64,000 nucleotides of DNA. It comes from Nematopogon swammerdamellus. Its lineage: Eukaryota > Arthropoda > Insecta > Lepidoptera > Adelidae. Of the stretch, positions 10,471-22,480 are shown piece after piece (positions within the stretch are counted from its first letter, which is position 1; every line of letters starts with the position of its first letter). The stretch lies in the NCBI GenBank assembly GCA_946902875.1, contig OX336349.1, positions 12,113,891 to 12,177,890 on the forward strand. Direction: 5' to 3'. The translations under genes and the position numbers were made by a program. The notes beneath the pieces were generated by a model. It was not told the origin of the DNA, ran no database searches, and worked only from the letters and a program-made list of their open reading frames with translations.

Positions 10471-11958
10471 CGGGTGGCCAAAAAGTCATGGATCAAACGA
10501 AGTCAGGGGATAGCTGGGGTCAATTGCGGCAAACAATTGTTCTACAGGGGGCATCTATGGTCAACGCCTGAGAAGTTATGATTTATTTGGTGTTTTTAAA
10601 GAAAATATAATTTCTCTACCAATAGTTTTGAAAAATTAGGAATTGTGACACCCTGTATAATTTTTTTTATTTTCATCTCATTGCTAACAAACAAATATTG
10701 CATTAAACATGCCTTTTGTAATTGTGAATGATGTGTGTTTAAAAAAAAACACAAACTTAAAAAAAATTCTTTTTCACCATGGAAACATTTGTATTACATT
10801 GGACCGCACTATGAAAAAAAAATGTTCTACCGAAAAGTCACCCTCTATTAGAAAAAGTAGCGCAATTAATAAGGATTCTAAAAAGGTATAACACATGACT
10901 AATTGCAACTCGCATAACTTCCTAGAGCGATCATTCGTAGTAACGGTCGAATTTACCCAAACCAGTAATTATTATTGTATTGTGGCAATAAATATCTCAA
11001 ATCGTTTGAAGCTCTTGAAAAATAACTAGAATCACAAAGAGACACTCACTACCTCTCTCTGTCTTGTTGTCAAGGGTCTAGTTGCAATGCGCGTGTCTTT
11101 TTTTTTATTTTTTTTTATTGAAACTGACACGGTTGGCTACATCACCTACAACATCCGTGATGTCAGCCCATAACACCGGATGAACTTGGTGCCACGTCAG
11201 TGTTTCCCTTCGGTCGTGCCGGCTACACTAAACTGGACGGAAAACACAAACTATTTACATAGCCTTTTCGACCGACCTTTCATTCAGTGCGGTGGTACCA
11301 ACCCGGGCGGGTAAACCGTACCACCTAGTAATATAAGAAGGGAGTCATATCCCTTAGTCGCCTTTTACGACATACACGGGGAGAGATGCAGTGGGGCTAT
11401 TCTTTTAAAGTACCAGCCCCACACGGTACGGTGTCTCCTGGAGAAAGCCATGCAATAATTACTGGTTTGGGTAAATTCGACCGTTACTACGAATGATCGC
11501 TCTAGGAAGTTATGCGAGTTGCAAATAGTCATGTGTTATACCTTTTTAGAATCCTTATTAATTGCGCTACTTTCTCTAATAGAGGATGAGTTTTCGGTAG
11601 AACATTTTTTTTTCACAGTGCGGTCCAATGTAATACAAATGTTTCCATGGTGAAATAGAAAATTTCTTAAATTTGTGTTTTATTTTAAACACACATCATT
11701 CACAATCACAAAAGGCATGTTTAATGCAATGTTTGTTTGTTAGCAATGAGATGAAAATAAAAAAAATTATACAGGGTGTCACAATTCTTAATTTTTTAAA
11801 ACTATTGGTAGAAAAATTACATTTTCTTTAAAAAACACCAAATAAATCATAACTTCTCAGGCGTTGACCATAGATGCCCCCTGTAGAACAATTTTTTGCC
11901 GCAATTGACCCCAGCTATCCCCTTACTTCGTGTGATCCATGACTTTTTGGCCATCCTG
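10471..11958. mobile_element. Foldback DNA element with ~500-bp inverted arms
   Basis: The left arm (10471-10973) is matched in reverse by the right arm (11454-11958). Ends read 'cgggtggccaaaaagtcatg' and, from the other side, 'caggatggccaaaaagtcat'. TA flanks both ends (10469-10470, 11959-11960), consistent with Tc1/mariner-type insertion. The arms differ by scattered substitutions and A-tract length changes. No transposase is encoded. The spacer holds a separately inserted SINE (11099-11430). Confidence 0.85.
11099..11430 (-). mobile_element. SINE-A variant: module H joined to core and tail
   Basis: On the minus strand: module H ('cgtaccgtgtggggctggta', 'gaatagccccactgcatc', 'tcgtaaaaggcgactaaggg'), then directly the shared core ('actaggtggtac', 'gggttggtaccaccgcactg') and the SINE-A tail with poly(A). 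The tRNA/5S head is missing. Flanked by 'gtgtct' at 11093-11098 and 11431-11436, a likely 6-bp duplication. The same module H/core junction recurs at 61934-62242, so this is a subfamily. Confidence 0.75.
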
Positions 11959-11960
11959 TA

Positions 11961-13165
11961 TATTATTTATTTTTTATATTGAATATATTATAAAAAAATA
12001 TTTGCAATCAATCATCCAAAGAAACCGTATTTGTAAATCTCATATTTTGTGGACATTACAGTTTTTTGTCTCTCCTGTAAAGTTTGAGTAGTCCAAGATA
12101 CGCGTTGTTGCAATAACGGCGACGATATTGAGTTTTGAATTCTGAAAATTTTGATTTAATTAAGGCTATAAATATTTCAAATTGATTCATTTGTTCAATT
12201 AAATAATTCACAACAATGTTTTTTATACATAGTAATATATAGCTAATATCATTTACGAATATAATTTTACGAAGCTTTGGCTCACGGCTTCGTTCGTGTT
12301 AATTTCGTTTAAAAGATAACTATTCAGCAATATTTCAGGTTCAGAACTAGACTGAATGAGGGGTTTAAAAGTAACAAACCATTTTATTGAATGGACACCA
12401 TTTAATTTTTCTAATAGTTAATGGGTCGACTTGAAGAAATCACTTCTAGTGATAGTTCTGCATTTGCGCGCTATTGCACGTTTTGTTTGTATTATTGTTA
12501 TTGTTTTCTTTGCAAGATAGAATTTATATTTCTATTCTAAGGATTTATTATTTATTATGTTTACTAAGAATATGAAGATAAGTAATAAATAATGGATAAT
12601 ATTTTCGTGTTATTTATTTCTTATTATTATTTGGCAATTAAAAACGAAACACATTAGTTATATAAATAGTATAACTTCTAAATTCATCATCTACCATTAC
12701 TCCAACAGCCAGACCGAAAGTCACGTCCGGCACTGATTAATCCCACTTGTCCAAGCTTACGTGGCCGGTGGATAGCAATTATGGGCTCCTTTGTCCAAAC
12801 TATAATAAATAAGTGAGGACGAAGCGCGAAGGCCGAGTCGAATCTCTCTGTCCCAATATTTGTTCTTGTGGACCCCTTGTTTATACGGTACATTCGTAAA
12901 ACTAATACATCGACAACAGAGTCAATATTCTCTTTGCAAGGTCGCATTTTTGTTACCTACTAAGCATGACTTATAGATCTACACTACAATATAATATTAT
13001 AAAGAGTAAAAGTTTGTAAGTTTAGATGTAGGAGGTAATCTCTGAAAATACTCATTAGACTTTAAGCATTCTTTGACCAATATTTAGAATGGACCTTCAG
13101 GATCAACATAGGTTATAGCTATAGTTATGATTATGAATATAGCAGCTGAGCTTTTGAAGAAACTT
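11961..13165. other. Gene-free AT-rich stretch
   Basis: At about 12276-12315 is a fragment ('cacggcttcgttcgtgttaa') related to repeat E. A minus-strand ATG ORF of 86 codons (12687-12947) has no recognisable domain and I do not call it a gene. Nothing else supported. Confidence 0.3.
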
Positions 13166-13177
13166 TCAAATGTAAAA

Positions 13178-13400
13178 AACAAACAGTCAAGTGCGAGTCG
13201 AACTCGCGTACCTAGGTTTCCGTACCACGTTTATTGTATGGGGACCAATTAATTTTAAACTTTTTCATTTTTTATTGTTTGTTATATCCGCCACGATAAC
13301 ACATATTCTGTGAAAATTTCAACCGGGTAGATAGTACGGTTCAAAAGACACAGCCCAGACAGACAGACGGACGGCGGGCGTAGGCTTGAAAACAAATGTG
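13178..13400 (-). repeat. Repeat C copy
   Basis: Minus-strand copy of a dispersed family. Its hallmarks are 'agtgcgagtcgaactcgcg' with 'ctaggtttccgtacc', a middle with 'gttatatccgccacgataac' and 'gaaaatttcaacc', and a run of 'cagacagacagacggacgg'. Other copies: about 16285-16600, 25377-25735, 41090-41340, 57480-57838 and 58570-58775. Common in lepidopteran genomes as I know them; superfamily not assigned. Confidence 0.65.
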
Positions 13401-13621
13401 GGGTTTTAAAGTGCATATGTTTTGAAAATATATTGAAGACTACATTTTTAATGCGTGGCTCCGCTCGCGTCATGTCTAATTTGAAAACAGAACACAGTCA
13501 TATTCACAAAGCCGGCAAGTCAGCTTCAATCTTGCGAAATTTCAGGCTCTGAAGAGCCCTGGAACAAGATTTAATTTATATGATTTTTTTGCGTTTATCG
13601 GACAGATTACCATTTATTAAT

Positions 13622-13998
13622 TTTTATTTTTATGGAAACTGACACGGTTGGCTACTTCACCTAGTCACCTACAATACAACATCCGTGATATCAGCCTAGG
13701 TGCCTTGTCAGTGCTTCCCTTCGGTCGTGCCGGCTACGCTGAACACTTGATTTACATAGCCGTTTCGACCGACTTTTCATTCAGATTAAAGTTTAATTTC
13801 CCTTTTACTAGGTAGTAAGGTTTAATCATTAAACCTTACTACCTAGTAAAAGGGAAGGGACCTACAGTTTTACGTGGAATCCGAACCACTTTCAGCCTCC
13901 AATTGTCGAGCGGTCACCCATTTTTTAAGTACTGCCGTGCGCCACGGCCCAGGTGTGCTTATGATCAAGATCGACAGTTGATGGACCGCACCACTGAG
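13622..13998 (-). mobile_element. SINE-A, full-length but diverged
   Basis: Poly(T)-rich start and 'atggaaactgacacggttgg' (3' end), shared core ('aagggaagggacctacagtt'), B-box-like 'gtggaatccgaaccac', the 5S-like block reduced ('gcggtcacccattttttaag'), and the head with 'gcgcttatgatc'-like and 'ccgcaccactgaga' sequences. The core contains a local inverted duplication of 'taccta..ttaaacctta' (about 13800-13855), producing a small palindrome not present in other copies. Confidence 0.75.
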
Positions 13999-15117
13999 AT
14001 AAAGTATACAACTTTATAGTATATTTTAAGAATAATAATTTTCTAGCAAGACATTTTGAACCTATTTATTATTATGATTAAAATATTTCTGCTTGCCTCT
14101 AGTTAAGGCCACGCTAGGATTTGGTTGCTTCTTAGAATGTGTGTTGTTTACATTTGCAAATAATATTGCTGTTAGCTGTTAGCTAGCCACAAACATTAGT
14201 TTTAAAGGTTCTGAGAACCTAATATGACCTAATGTGGACCTAATATTATTAATTGTTAACTTCACATTCATTATTTCCTAGTGAATTAGTGTGACACTTA
14301 CCAAGACGTTATTGCTAACAATGTTCAATGTCGGTCTTAACTATGTCAGTTCATGATCTAAATAATATAGGTAGTACATACATGAAATTATTACACTAAT
14401 CGAATGCGCCAATTTTAGGACGGACATCACAAATGTTTCAAATTTGAGAAAAAATATATACCTGCTTGTCTTTGGCACACGAACGAAAATCGGACGCAGC
14501 ATTCGGCACTTACCAAAAGAAGACTGAAACAAAAGCTTCCACTGTTCCATTCGACAAAAGGAAATATTTACCTTCCAGGCTATTAGTTCACTCAACAAAA
14601 CCCGGTAATAAAAAGTCCATTTTGCTTCAGCAATAAAGTAATTCGTTTCCTACTGTAGTGCAGGCATTGTAGACTTCCGAATTGTAAAGGTTTCAAAAGG
14701 GCACATTAGCGGCAGCAGGCGGCAAAGAGGCGTCCGCGGAGCCATGGCGCGGAGCCGTGCCTTGGGATGATGGGTGTTGGCAAAATAAAGGTCGGAGCCA
14801 TGGGTGTCGAACCGGACAGCTTTATTGTAGTAAGAAGTTGTTGAGGAAGATTTTAGGCTGCATAAGAGTATGTACGGGTGATTTTTGAGAGAAGATCTTT
14901 GTTTGTCTCTAAGTCAATCGTCAGTCAACTGAAGATGTATTAAAAGAAAACCTGTTATGTTGTGTGTATGTATGTGAAATGCTTACAGTTTGAACTTACA
15001 GGACTTCCGGTGAACCGTCAAGCCATGCCAATAATGTTCTTTGAGTGGTTGCTACATACACGAGTATATTGGCGCTCGATTGGCTCCATGATTGGCACAA
15101 ACTGATTTAAGACCAAG
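13999..15117. other. Gene-free stretch
   Basis: AT-rich apart from a short GC-rich patch at about 14705-14770 ('ggcgtccgcggagccatggc'). No recognisable gene, RNA or repeat. Confidence 0.3.
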
Positions 15118-15214
15118 GCGGTATGGCACCTACCTTCTCGGAAGTGATATTGGCTGGTCGGAGCATGCGCTTTGGCTCCTCCGACTCAGCCACCCATACC
15201 GGATTACATAAAAA
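15118..15214 (+). mobile_element. SINE-B 3'-end fragment
   Basis: 'ggtatggcacctaccttctc' through 'cagccacccataccggatta' and an A-tail. Only the SINE-B tail is present, as expected of a 5'-truncated copy. Matching tails are at 52240-52345 and 60290-60372. Confidence 0.75.
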
Positions 15215-16280
15215 AAGGCTTCCAAGGCTACAAGACTCATTTATTCAAGCTCAATGTCTGCAAACTTATTGTCGGGAGGTGTTGCTTTTTTTAAGTTTTG
15301 TCAAAATGAACTATAGGTAATTTGTAATACGAACATTTTCGAAAACAGCAAGAGTGATGGAGGTTCATAACGGTAGTCGGTAATAATGACAAATTAATAC
15401 AAACTCCTAATTTCATTCTTTGACGTTGAAATTGTATTTTTGTATTAACAATGACGTTCAACCTCCAAAGTGAAAGTAACGTTACACAAAATGCATATCA
15501 TCAGAACGAATCATCACAAAGAAGGCATTGTCGCTGAGATATCGAACGAGACCGAAAACTTCACTTTTCAAAATTCTCACCCCAAGTACAGAGACAATCC
15601 TTTTGCCAGGAAGAATTATGACCGGCTCCCAAGCTACGCAGAGAAAGCCAAAGGATGGTAAAGGGTTCTCCGTTATTGTCCTTTATGAATGTTTTTCTTA
15701 ACGATAATTGCGGGTCCAAGGCTGAACGGGTTCGAAACAGTTAAATGCAACTCTTTCGTGGCTCGTAAAAGCTAGCGGTCTCCGCAACAACGGTTCTGTA
15801 GAAGTTCCGCCAATTTTATGACGCGAGACGTAAAGGGGTATTTGGGAGAATTCACGAGTTGTCGCTGATATTGCGAATTGGCCATTAATCTACTAGTAAA
15901 GGGTTTCTTTATGGCTTCGCTTCAAAATAACTGTTTTAACGCAATAACTCTAACAATTACCTCTTTCGGTCTCTGACCTTCAGGGCCTAAACATATTAGT
16001 GAGTTTTAAGAAACCATGATTCTGGTATTTTTTTTAATTTGCGGTAAAAACTAAAATCGATTGTAATTTAACAAGAGATTTGTGCAGAAACATTCCGAAC
16101 AACTTTATTTGTTTTGCACGAACCGAGCACATTCGTTAGATAGTTTCTTTCTACCTATATATTTTACACAAAACTACATACCTACATACAACTTTGTCTA
16201 GCTAGTGGCATAGAAGCAAGAAGAAGGCAGGAAGCAGACAATTTGACTATTAAATAGTAAAATTAAACCTAAAAACTATA
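15215..16280. other. Gene-free stretch with one short unassigned ORF
   Basis: An ORF with ATG at about 15491 runs to TAA at 15661 (56 codons), ending '..SYAEKAKGW'. It is not repeat-like, and the bases 'gatggtaaag' at its end could be a splice donor. However, an alternative frame (ATG near 15450) is also open and I recognise no domain. Listed only as a weak exon candidate. Confidence 0.2.
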
Positions 16281-16284
16281 AATA

Positions 16285-16600
16285 TAGTTTTTGGGTTTCC
16301 GTATCCTGTACGGAAGCTTATTAATTACTAAGCCTACGCCGTCTGTCTGTCTGTCTGTCCGTCCGTCCGTCCGTCTGTCGGTCTGTCCGAGGACTGTATC
16401 TCTTGAATCGTAATAGCCAATAGGTGGCCCGTTGAATTTTTCACAGGATATGTTTTATTATGGTGGATATAACAACAAATAATTAAAAAAAAGAAGAAAG
16501 AGTACAAAATTAAGGGGGGTTCCCATACAAGAAACGTGTTTTTTTTTGTGGTGCGGTAACCTCGGTGCGCTAGTCCGACTCGCACTTGGCCGGTTTTTTA
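16285..16600 (+). repeat. Repeat C copy
   Basis: Starts 'gggtttccgtatcctgtacg', has a (TCTG/TCCG)n tract at 16340-16388, 'ggtggatataacaacaaat' in the middle and ends 'gtccgactcgcacttggccg'. Same family as 13178-13400 in the opposite orientation. Confidence 0.7.
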
Positions 16601-17394
16601 ATTAAGTGCGCACTCAAGACCTCCTTCTATCTAACCCATGACCGTAGATAGAAAGCGGCGTAGAATGCATACAAATTGAGTAACGTATACTAGTTGGGAC
16701 GTTTAATTAGAAAGGCCAATAATTTATATTTTGGGCTTGTATACATGGCTTTATCCCTTTTAGTTTTAATTATCTATATCTAGTAAATTCCGCAATCGAG
16801 GCCGACTTAATTCAAGCTACTCATAGGGATAAAGCCGCAAGTGTTCTAGAAACATTCCAAAACAAAATACATACCCCATTTCATAGTCTGTTATCATATC
16901 ATAGAGAAATAATATACGTCTATGTCTGTTATTCTCATGTTTCTTCGGTAGTATTTAGTTATTTTTATTGTCTATGTTATATGCATACACTATAGAACAT
17001 TTCTATTAGAATCTTTATGTAATCTGCTTGATGAAATATTTTCGTAGTTTTTTTTACATATATTATATAATGTAATACCTACGTACTAATATAATAGGTG
17101 CGTGCGTACAATTTCTCCAAATTACAAACAGCGCCGTTACACATTCCTAAACATGAAGAAAAGTTTAAAAAAATGACCGGAACAGTAACTAACGGGATAA
17201 ATGTTATAAAGCTGTCGGCAAGTTCAGTTACAAAGTAAAAAAAAACGGGAGAAAGGTAGAATAAAGACCTACCATATTGTTTTTATATATTAGTGGAGTA
17301 CCCCTTGAGAGCGCTTGTATATAACGGTAAGGAGTTTCAAAGTAAAGAGCATTATAAAAAAAAATATAGGTTAGTTAGAGCTTTGCTCTTTCTT
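16601..17394. other. AT-rich DNA, nothing recognised
   Basis: AT-rich unique-looking sequence without credible ORFs, repeats or RNA genes. Confidence 0.3.
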
Positions 17395-17625
17395 CCTTAC
17401 CTATAATAAAATCCAACGTCTGCTTTCTGTCTGTCTGAGTGTCTGTCTGTCTGCTTATAACTCGAGAACCACTGAACCGATTTTAATAAAACAAAGTTCT
17501 ACGGATAGCTTGATTCTTCCCATCAACTATAGGCTACTTACTATCACGCTAAATAGCTTATGAGGTTAGCAGTGAAGTGAAATATGAGAGCGGGCGGAGC
17601 CGCGGGCACAGATTGTAGCTTATTA
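17395..17625 (+). repeat. Old dispersed repeat ending in 'gcggagccgcgggcaca'
   Basis: 'gtctgtctgagtgtctgtct' then 'ctcgagaaccactgaaccga' and the ending 'gggcggagccgcgggcaca'. A relative lies at about 45745-45995 ('gcacccgagcggagccgggt'). Probably an old retroelement 3' end, which is inference. Confidence 0.45.
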
Positions 17626-17980
17626 TAAAGAATATTGATCTTCTTTTGAAGATTCATCGTCAATCTTCGGGTGAGTGAGGCTAGGTGCTGGTGTGCATAT
17701 GATTGATGTTTTATAACGTGATGATGTCATCGTTGAACACAAACACAATTAGATAATATTAGTATGACACCTACCTAGTTGCGGCAGTTTTTACTAGGCT
17801 GACATTACGAATCTAGACGGCGATGGATCCAAACGTGAGTTACCTAAATAAATATTCTTAACAATTCTATAATATGATTATTTATTAGTTAATATTTTAG
17901 TTACTTAGCTAAAACAGAGGTTGGTACTTTTAACTAGGTAGCTAGTAATAGTCATCCATATCAATCAATATTATTAGGTA
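17626..17980. other. AT-rich DNA, nothing recognised
   Basis: AT-rich sequence with many TAA and TAG triplets in every frame. I see no gene or clear repeat between the old repeat on the left and repeat E on the right. Confidence 0.3.
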
Positions 17981-18345
17981 CACTAATAATAAATCTGTAA
18001 CGGATGGTCATGGAGTAAGTTACTTTGTTTTATGAGATATTGCGTTTGTAGACTCTATGTATGATACTCGTACTAAAACTAAATTGACGATTTTTAGAAA
18101 TCTTTTTTGTATGTATGTATTTATGTTCCTCCAGAACTCTTAATCCGATCATCCGAATTCGATGAAACTTAGTACAAACACATTTAATTATACGTGACAC
18201 AGGATAGGTTAAATGAAATTCAGTTCCGGTTACGCTAAGATATGGCTCTCATGCAAACCGAATTGTTCCGTGCGCCGAAATAAAGGTACGGTAGCAGATT
18301 TGCTATTTTCTACTTCACGCGAGCGAAGCCGCGGGCAAAGGGTAT
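17981..18345 (+). repeat. Repeat E copy
   Basis: Runs from 'ggtacactaataataaatct' through 'gtcatggagtaagttac', 'gtagactctatgtatgatac', 'aattgttccgtgcg' and ends 'cgcgagcgaagccgcgggca'. The same sequence appears inverted at 26616-26922. The two are related over most of their length, with gaps. Likely a dispersed transposon family; superfamily unassigned. Confidence 0.65.
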
Positions 18346-21067
18346 ATAATGTAATCTAGCATAAATTACCGGTCTCTACTTGAATAATTTATAGGTGAAT
18401 ATTAACGTTTCTGCCCTACCCGGAAAAGTATCTCCTTGCGTATAAGTAACTTGTACTTTTACCTAGATCTTAAACAAAAGCAAGAGTAAATTGTAAAAAA
18501 ATTATAACTTTTATTCCTCACAAAATTGTGAAACCAAGGTCGTCCCGTTTATTCTCCATTGTTTGTGTTTTGAACAGAAAGACATTCGGTTGAAAGTAAG
18601 AACAGTTACGAACTACTATGGAAGTTGGAATATTAAATGCTCCACTTCTAACAAATTTATTGGGTGTTGTAAAATGGGTGAAAAAAAAATACAAGTAACT
18701 GTTAGGACGTGCGAGTCCCCGCTCCGTATGTTTGTGGATTTCGTTAGTTCTTGCGTGAATCTATAGGGGGAGGTTCTTGTTATACCTACTAACTAATAGT
18801 TATAACAAGTTCTACGTATGCGGTTATCTGTGAGCTTTTTATTTATAATTTTTTAATATCAACAAGGGTGTGTCTATTTGTTACTCTCCTTACTTGAAAT
18901 GTTATTGTTTCGTAGATTATGAAAATACCTTATTGAATTGCACACAAATAGAAGTAGGTAAGTAAGTGATTCGCAAAGTTATTGTGTTTAGTATAAATAA
19001 AAAAATGCTACATGATCGAATTGCATACAAGATGTTGATGTAGATGTGTCCTACCTAAGTATTTTCCTACGCATAGATTTTAAATTTAAATAATAAAAAA
19101 ATATTTTACGGGAAGGCCCAAAACTCGACTTCCAAACGAAATGAGGTGATCACGCGGGGATCACTTCCAATCAGAATCACCCTATATGTAGTTCTCCAAT
19201 TCTCATTCATTTAGAAGTTATAGCTCTTTTTCAGATTTTTTCCAATTTCAACCGCAATTTTCGAAAAAAAAAATCATTAAAAAAATAACACGTAGCCCGT
19301 TTCCCGACGATCGGGGTAAGCACAGTAATCGGTGTTGTGCTGCAAGAACTCTGGTCAATTACAGCACAACACTTACCACCACATATAATGTCTACGTTCT
19401 AATAAATAATTAAACCGTACAAGTGACATAAATGTATCAATACAAATGCGGTAGGCACCTTTGTAGAACTGTTTCAACCAAAATGAACACACTCTGTACA
19501 CCAAGAAAAATATGTCCAAAATTCTAACGGACCTTGAGCTGTCGCGTGACAAACTGCCGAATTTCCAGAAAGACAAAACTACGCGCGCTTCCTAGAAAAC
19601 GAAACCGAAATTTGGACAAGCTGCGGTCCGATATGGTATCACGTCAAAATAATAGAGTATTTTGTCAAAAGCTGGTCACATAATGAACGCAAGTTAAGGC
19701 TCATTACGACCGAATCGGTCTCATAACTGTTTCCTAGCTGGAGACTTGCATTGAAATAAAATGCATTGATCGTGCACTTTTGTTCGTTGTCGAACTTGTC
19801 ATGGTAACTATGTACCTACAATATGGCTTTTGGTTTGAAACTCTGTGTACGTATTTAGAAATTACACGTAATTTCTATACTAAATTGTTCATTTTCTATG
19901 AATTTCACAGTTAAGTCTCGCATGTGGCCTAAAGGGATAGACTCTCCGTGTTATCATCACCATCATCACGTTTATAACTGCTATCGTGATCACAAATTAT
20001 AAATATAGAGAAACATTTATATTTTCTAGATTGTCGCCGAGAAATAAAATGAATAAAATTTCATGGTGCCACCCGGACCATCCCGGACCCCGGTTGCCAC
20101 TTAAAAGTTTTAAAACTGATAAAAACCACAGGCTAAAGTGTCGCCTGTCTCTCGCACTTAATTACGTGTCAAACAATTCCCTTTTTTAAAACTGTGCGTT
20201 TTCGCACTTCAAATCTACCATCGAATACACTTGAAAATAAACAAAGTACCTAGGTATTGAGGGCCTTCTTCTTCAGTGCGTTTGAATATTTACAGATTCA
20301 TGGCGTACCAAATAAATAATAACGAATAAAAAAAAATACTTAGATACCTAAAGCATATCTGTGCCGCAAGTAGTCCGACAAGTGCTTTCTTTCCACCGTG
20401 AAAAGATTTAAAAGGAATGTTCCACTTCTTCCTCAATTACGATCAATAGGTAGGTACATCGTCATATTTGTCTAAATTATTCACGTCAAAATTACGATCA
20501 GAAGTACCTATGCAGTACAATTATTTCAGCTTACTTAGCTACAGAAATACCTACGTATAATAAAGAATTTATGGAAAAGGTTCCAAAAATTCTTCACTTC
20601 AAAATTGCGTTCAGAAGTACTTATCTACAGAAATACCTACCTGTAATTCTAGTACCTAAATCATCTGTCCTACATTCCATACTTAATATTTTAGCTATAT
20701 AAAACAGTTCCAAAAACATTAGCAGTTGAACTGAACGAAACTTATGCATAAATGTAGAATTTATGTTGCGTGGTTCATCCATATTAATGTCTCCCATGTG
20801 ACAAGTAATATGAGCTGACTCGGCTTCTGTGACACCTCTGTCGGCAGTTCGCTTTAAATCAAATCAATTTTGGGCTACACCAATCCGAAAATTTTTACAT
20901 TTTAATCCCTCGGGTGTAAATGCCTGTGTGGAATAACTGTCACAAATTAGGAGTATAGAAAAAAAATTGTGTGACTGGAACGTTTATGTTTTGCTTCTGG
21001 GAAACAAGAAGGACGATAGGATAAAATTATGATTTAGGATTTTTGAATTTATAGATGACATATTTGT
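18346..21067. other. Gene-free stretch with a module-H-family fragment
   Basis: At about 19295-19390 is a fragment of the module H family ('cccgacgatcggggtaagca' then 'gtgttgtgctgcaagaac'). A short ORF at 18563-18766 has no recognisable domain. The rest, including 20220-20700 with several 'tacctacgta' strings, is AT-rich and unassigned. Confidence 0.35.
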
Positions 21068-21392
21068 AGGTCCCTTCCCTTCTTACCTTTCTAGGTGGCA
21101 GGGTTTCCCGCAAGTAGCTTTGAACCAGACCACTCTTGCGGGCGCGGCCGATGTGGCCCGATCGTTGTTCTGTGGTTTCCCGGGTTGGTAACATCACACT
21201 GAATGAAAGAAAGGTCGGTTGAGACGGCTATGTAAATAGTTCGTGTTTTCCGGCCAGTTCAGTGCAGCCGGCACGACCGAAGGGAAGAACTGACATGGCA
21301 CCTAGTTCACCAAGGTGTTATGGGCTGATATCATGGATGTAGTAGGTGATGTAGCCAACCGTGTCAGTCAGTATCCAAAAAAAAAAACAAAT
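21068..21392 (+). mobile_element. SINE-A, headless copy
   Basis: Begins in the core ('aggtcccttcccttcttacc') and runs to 'agccaaccgtgtcagtcag' plus poly(A). The head is missing. About 21110-21175 contains sequence ('cgggcgcggccgatgtggcc') lacking in other copies, so it may carry a small insertion. Confidence 0.75.
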
Positions 21393-22109
21393 AAGGTATA
21401 AGTGATATGCGTTGATTGAGGTAAGCTACGCCTTTAACCTCACTAAAAAGTTATAAATACAGTTTTATTAAAATAGAATAGTAGTAGCCAAGCCATGTAA
21501 AGACGCTTTTATACCAATATAGCAAAGTTGTGAAGCGTCTGATTTATGTGCATATAAGTAGGTAGTAACTTTAAAATCCTAAGTAAATAAAAAATTCATC
21601 AAACAAACAATTTAAAAATAATTTATTGTCAATAAGTAAATCACCCAAACGCAACCCTGAAAATTTTCACCCAAACCAAAAAATATTCATGGCTCACACA
21701 CAACTGTTCACAAACCACGGACAGCGCGTCTGGCTTTCGTAAGGTTCATTCGCCAATCTGTCTGCCCTTGTTTTACTATATTTTCTTATGTTTACAGTGG
21801 TAACTAAAAATGTAACCTATTTTCTATCACATAGAGCACATTATGTTATTGGACTGTAGGTATCTGTTGAAATTTCAAAAACACATGTGGTCTGGCACAT
21901 ATTTTGAAAAGACGTAAGTTCTGGGAAGTGTGCCACTTGTCAGTAGAAGATAAAGCAAAATTTGAAAAAAAAAAAAAAAATCTTTAATTTGAAAACGCCC
22001 GAGTTGCCTGCGAGTGGGTAGAATAGCAAGAGATTTTTTATGTTTTGTGTCTAGCTAAGCCATTGCTGCCTTTAGATGCCATGACAATTAGCCTAATGTC
22101 TACAGTCGT
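21393..22109. other. AT-rich DNA, nothing recognised
   Basis: AT-rich, with a poly(A)-like run near 21966-21980. No gene, RNA or clear repeat beyond that. Confidence 0.3.
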
Positions 22110-22480
22110 CGCACGTGATCGGACTTTAGATGGGTGACCGTTCGACCCTTGAGGCTGGCCGTGGTTTCGATTTCAGGTAGGTAAGCCTTAGTAGGTCACA
22201 AACATTTAAACGCGTCCGGATTGGAACGACAAGATACCACCGCACTGGATTAAGTGAAGAAATCGTGCCGGCTACACTGAACTGGATGGAAAGCACGAAC
22301 TATTTACGCTTCGATTGACCTTTCATTTTGTTCGGTGGTAACAACCGGGCTGGGTTAAACCCTGGTTAAACCCAACCACCAAGTAAGGATAGAAGGGAAC
22401 TCGGAAGGGAAGGACCTACAGCACACATGATAGGTATATTAGTATACAGTTTTACGTGGAATCCGAACCACGGTCTGCAA
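22110..22480. mobile_element. Two diverged SINE-A pieces in opposite orientation
   Basis: About 22115-22245 (plus) has 'gatgggtgaccgttcgaccc' and 'gaggctggccgtgg', the head/core junction. About 22262-22475 (minus) has 'cgtgccggctacactgaact', the core and 'gttttacgtggaatccgaac'. The head-to-head arrangement and internal repetition ('gttaaaccct' twice) point to rearrangement after insertion. Confidence 0.6.

Noticed and set aside
12687..12947. 86-codon minus-strand ATG ORF
   Set aside because: No recognisable domain, no supporting promoter or splice signals, and single ORFs of this size occur by chance.
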